Shown here one piece after another: positions 63,630 through 64,000 of a stretch of 64,000 nucleotides of DNA. Every line of letters starts with the position of its first letter. Position 1 is the first letter of the stretch. Source of the DNA: Rhodococcus sp. 1163 (GTDB taxonomy: Bacteria; Actinomycetota; Actinomycetes; Mycobacteriales; Mycobacteriaceae); the NCBI RefSeq assembly GCF_002091985.1, contig NZ_MKKX01000006.1:62001-126000 (forward strand), given 5' to 3'. The notes below the pieces were generated by a model. It searched no databases, was not told the origin of the DNA, and saw nothing but the letters and a program-made list of their open reading frames with translations. Both the position numbers and the translations under genes were made by a program.

Positions 63630-64000
63630 GTGGACCTACCTCTCGCATGGCCTCTCCAGCCGATGCTCGCCAAGGCGGCAAAGGCCGTACCCAAGCAGCC
63701 TGCCGAGGGGGACGCCGAATGGTCGTACGAGCCGAAGTGGGACGGCTTCCGGTCCATCGTCTTCCGTGACGGGGACGAGGTCGTACTCGGCTCCCGCGGC
63801 GGCAAGAATCTCGCGAGATATTTTCCGGAGTTGGTCGACGCAGTGCGCCGTGAACTTCCCGATCGGATCGTCGTCGACGGCGAGATCGTGGTGCCGCGTG
63901 AGATCGACGGTCGGAGGCGACTCGACTGGGATGCGCTGTCGGAGAGAATTCACCCGGCCGAGAGTCGAGTGAAGATGCTGGCGGAGAAGACGCCGTCGAT
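63630..64000 (+). CDS. ligC: ATP-dependent DNA ligase LigC (partial, 3' end off window)
   Basis: 123 codons visible from a GTG at 63630. 'LPLAWPLQPMLAKAAKAVP' is a LigC-type N-terminus; the adenylation motif 'EPKWDGFRSIVFR' has Lys36 as AMP acceptor, followed by 'LGSRGGKNLARYFPELV' and 'VVDGEIVVP'. LigC is a single-domain ligase used in back-up end joining and base-excision repair. Divergent from the LppU-like gene. The ribosome-binding site is weak (GAGG 13 bases away). Confidence 0.9.
   Translation, partial: MDLPLAWPLQPMLAKAAKAVPKQPAEGDAEWSYEPKWDGFRSIVFRDGDEVVLGSRGGKNLARYFPELVDAVRRELPDRIVVDGEIVVPREIDGRRRLDWDALSERIHPAESRVKMLAEKTPS

Overview
The window looks like chromosomal DNA from a mycolic-acid actinomycete, most likely Rhodococcus or a close relative. 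This is inferred from the uniformly high G+C, frequent GTG and TTG starts, and the gene set: a LigD with Pol, phosphoesterase and ligase domains, a PlsB / HAD-PlsC pair like that of mycobacteria, an LppU-type lipoprotein, DUF6319 and Rv0910-like proteins, and abundant Lip-family lipases. No rRNA, tRNA, CRISPR array, prophage or transposase was seen. It reads as ordinary core and accessory chromosome, not a mobile island.

Layout. 1-2.6 kb: end of an ArsR regulator gene and a divergent LysR / MFS pair. 2.6-6.8 kb: BCCT osmolyte carrier, NhaA antiporter, a small MerR-like protein. 7.3-10.9 kb: type II NADH dehydrogenase preceded by a coupled 18-codon leader ORF, an SRPBCC protein, then a HEAT protein and a MerR-HEAT fusion. 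10.8-13.2 kb: cyanate detoxification locus cynR / cynTS. 13.8-21.8 kb: complete potassium uptake operon, an extra small membrane ORF followed by kdpF-A-B-C-D-E. 21.9-25.8 kb: a Lip-family lipase, then a reverse-strand sulfur operon (zinc-ribbon protein, 20-codon leader ORF, TauE exporter, MBL-rhodanese) whose promoter carries two CsoR/CstR-like operators. 25.8-28.1 kb: Nudix hydrolase, lipoprotein, HAD dehalogenase-like protein. 28.2-31.2 kb: acyl-CoA dehydrogenase, APH-like kinase and SDR genes with overlapping ends behind a perfect 18-bp palindrome. 31.3-34.7 kb: MocR/PdxR regulator divergent from an AhpD-like protein, then SelO. 34.7-38.4 kb: iron ABC importer with a probable IdeR/DtxR box. 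38.7-42.1 kb: branched-chain 2-oxoacid dehydrogenase bkdABC. 42.1-49.1 kb: frameshifted glycosyltransferase, pentapeptide protein, TDT-family carrier, PrmC-related methyltransferase, ABC exporter ending in a 33-bp tandem repeat, secreted lipase. 49.3-57.7 kb: LigD, Rv0910-like protein, two small membrane proteins, adenylate cyclase, HAD-PlsC, PlsB. 57.9-64 kb: DUF6319 protein, secreted serine protease, IlvD, DHA2 exporter, LppU-like lipoprotein and the start of a LigC ligase.

Themes. Several units handle stress or nutrient entry: K+ (Kdp), Na+/H+ (NhaA), compatible solutes (BCCT), Fe3+ (ABC with iron box), cyanate and reactive sulfur. Gene overlaps of 1-8 bp are common, and three short ORFs that gene callers usually miss sit at coupled junctions. 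Two related palindromic repeats lie between convergent gene pairs. The most interesting possibilities are the putative 4-hydroxyacyl-CoA operon, the sulfur operon with its unusual MBL active site, and the coupled leader ORFs.
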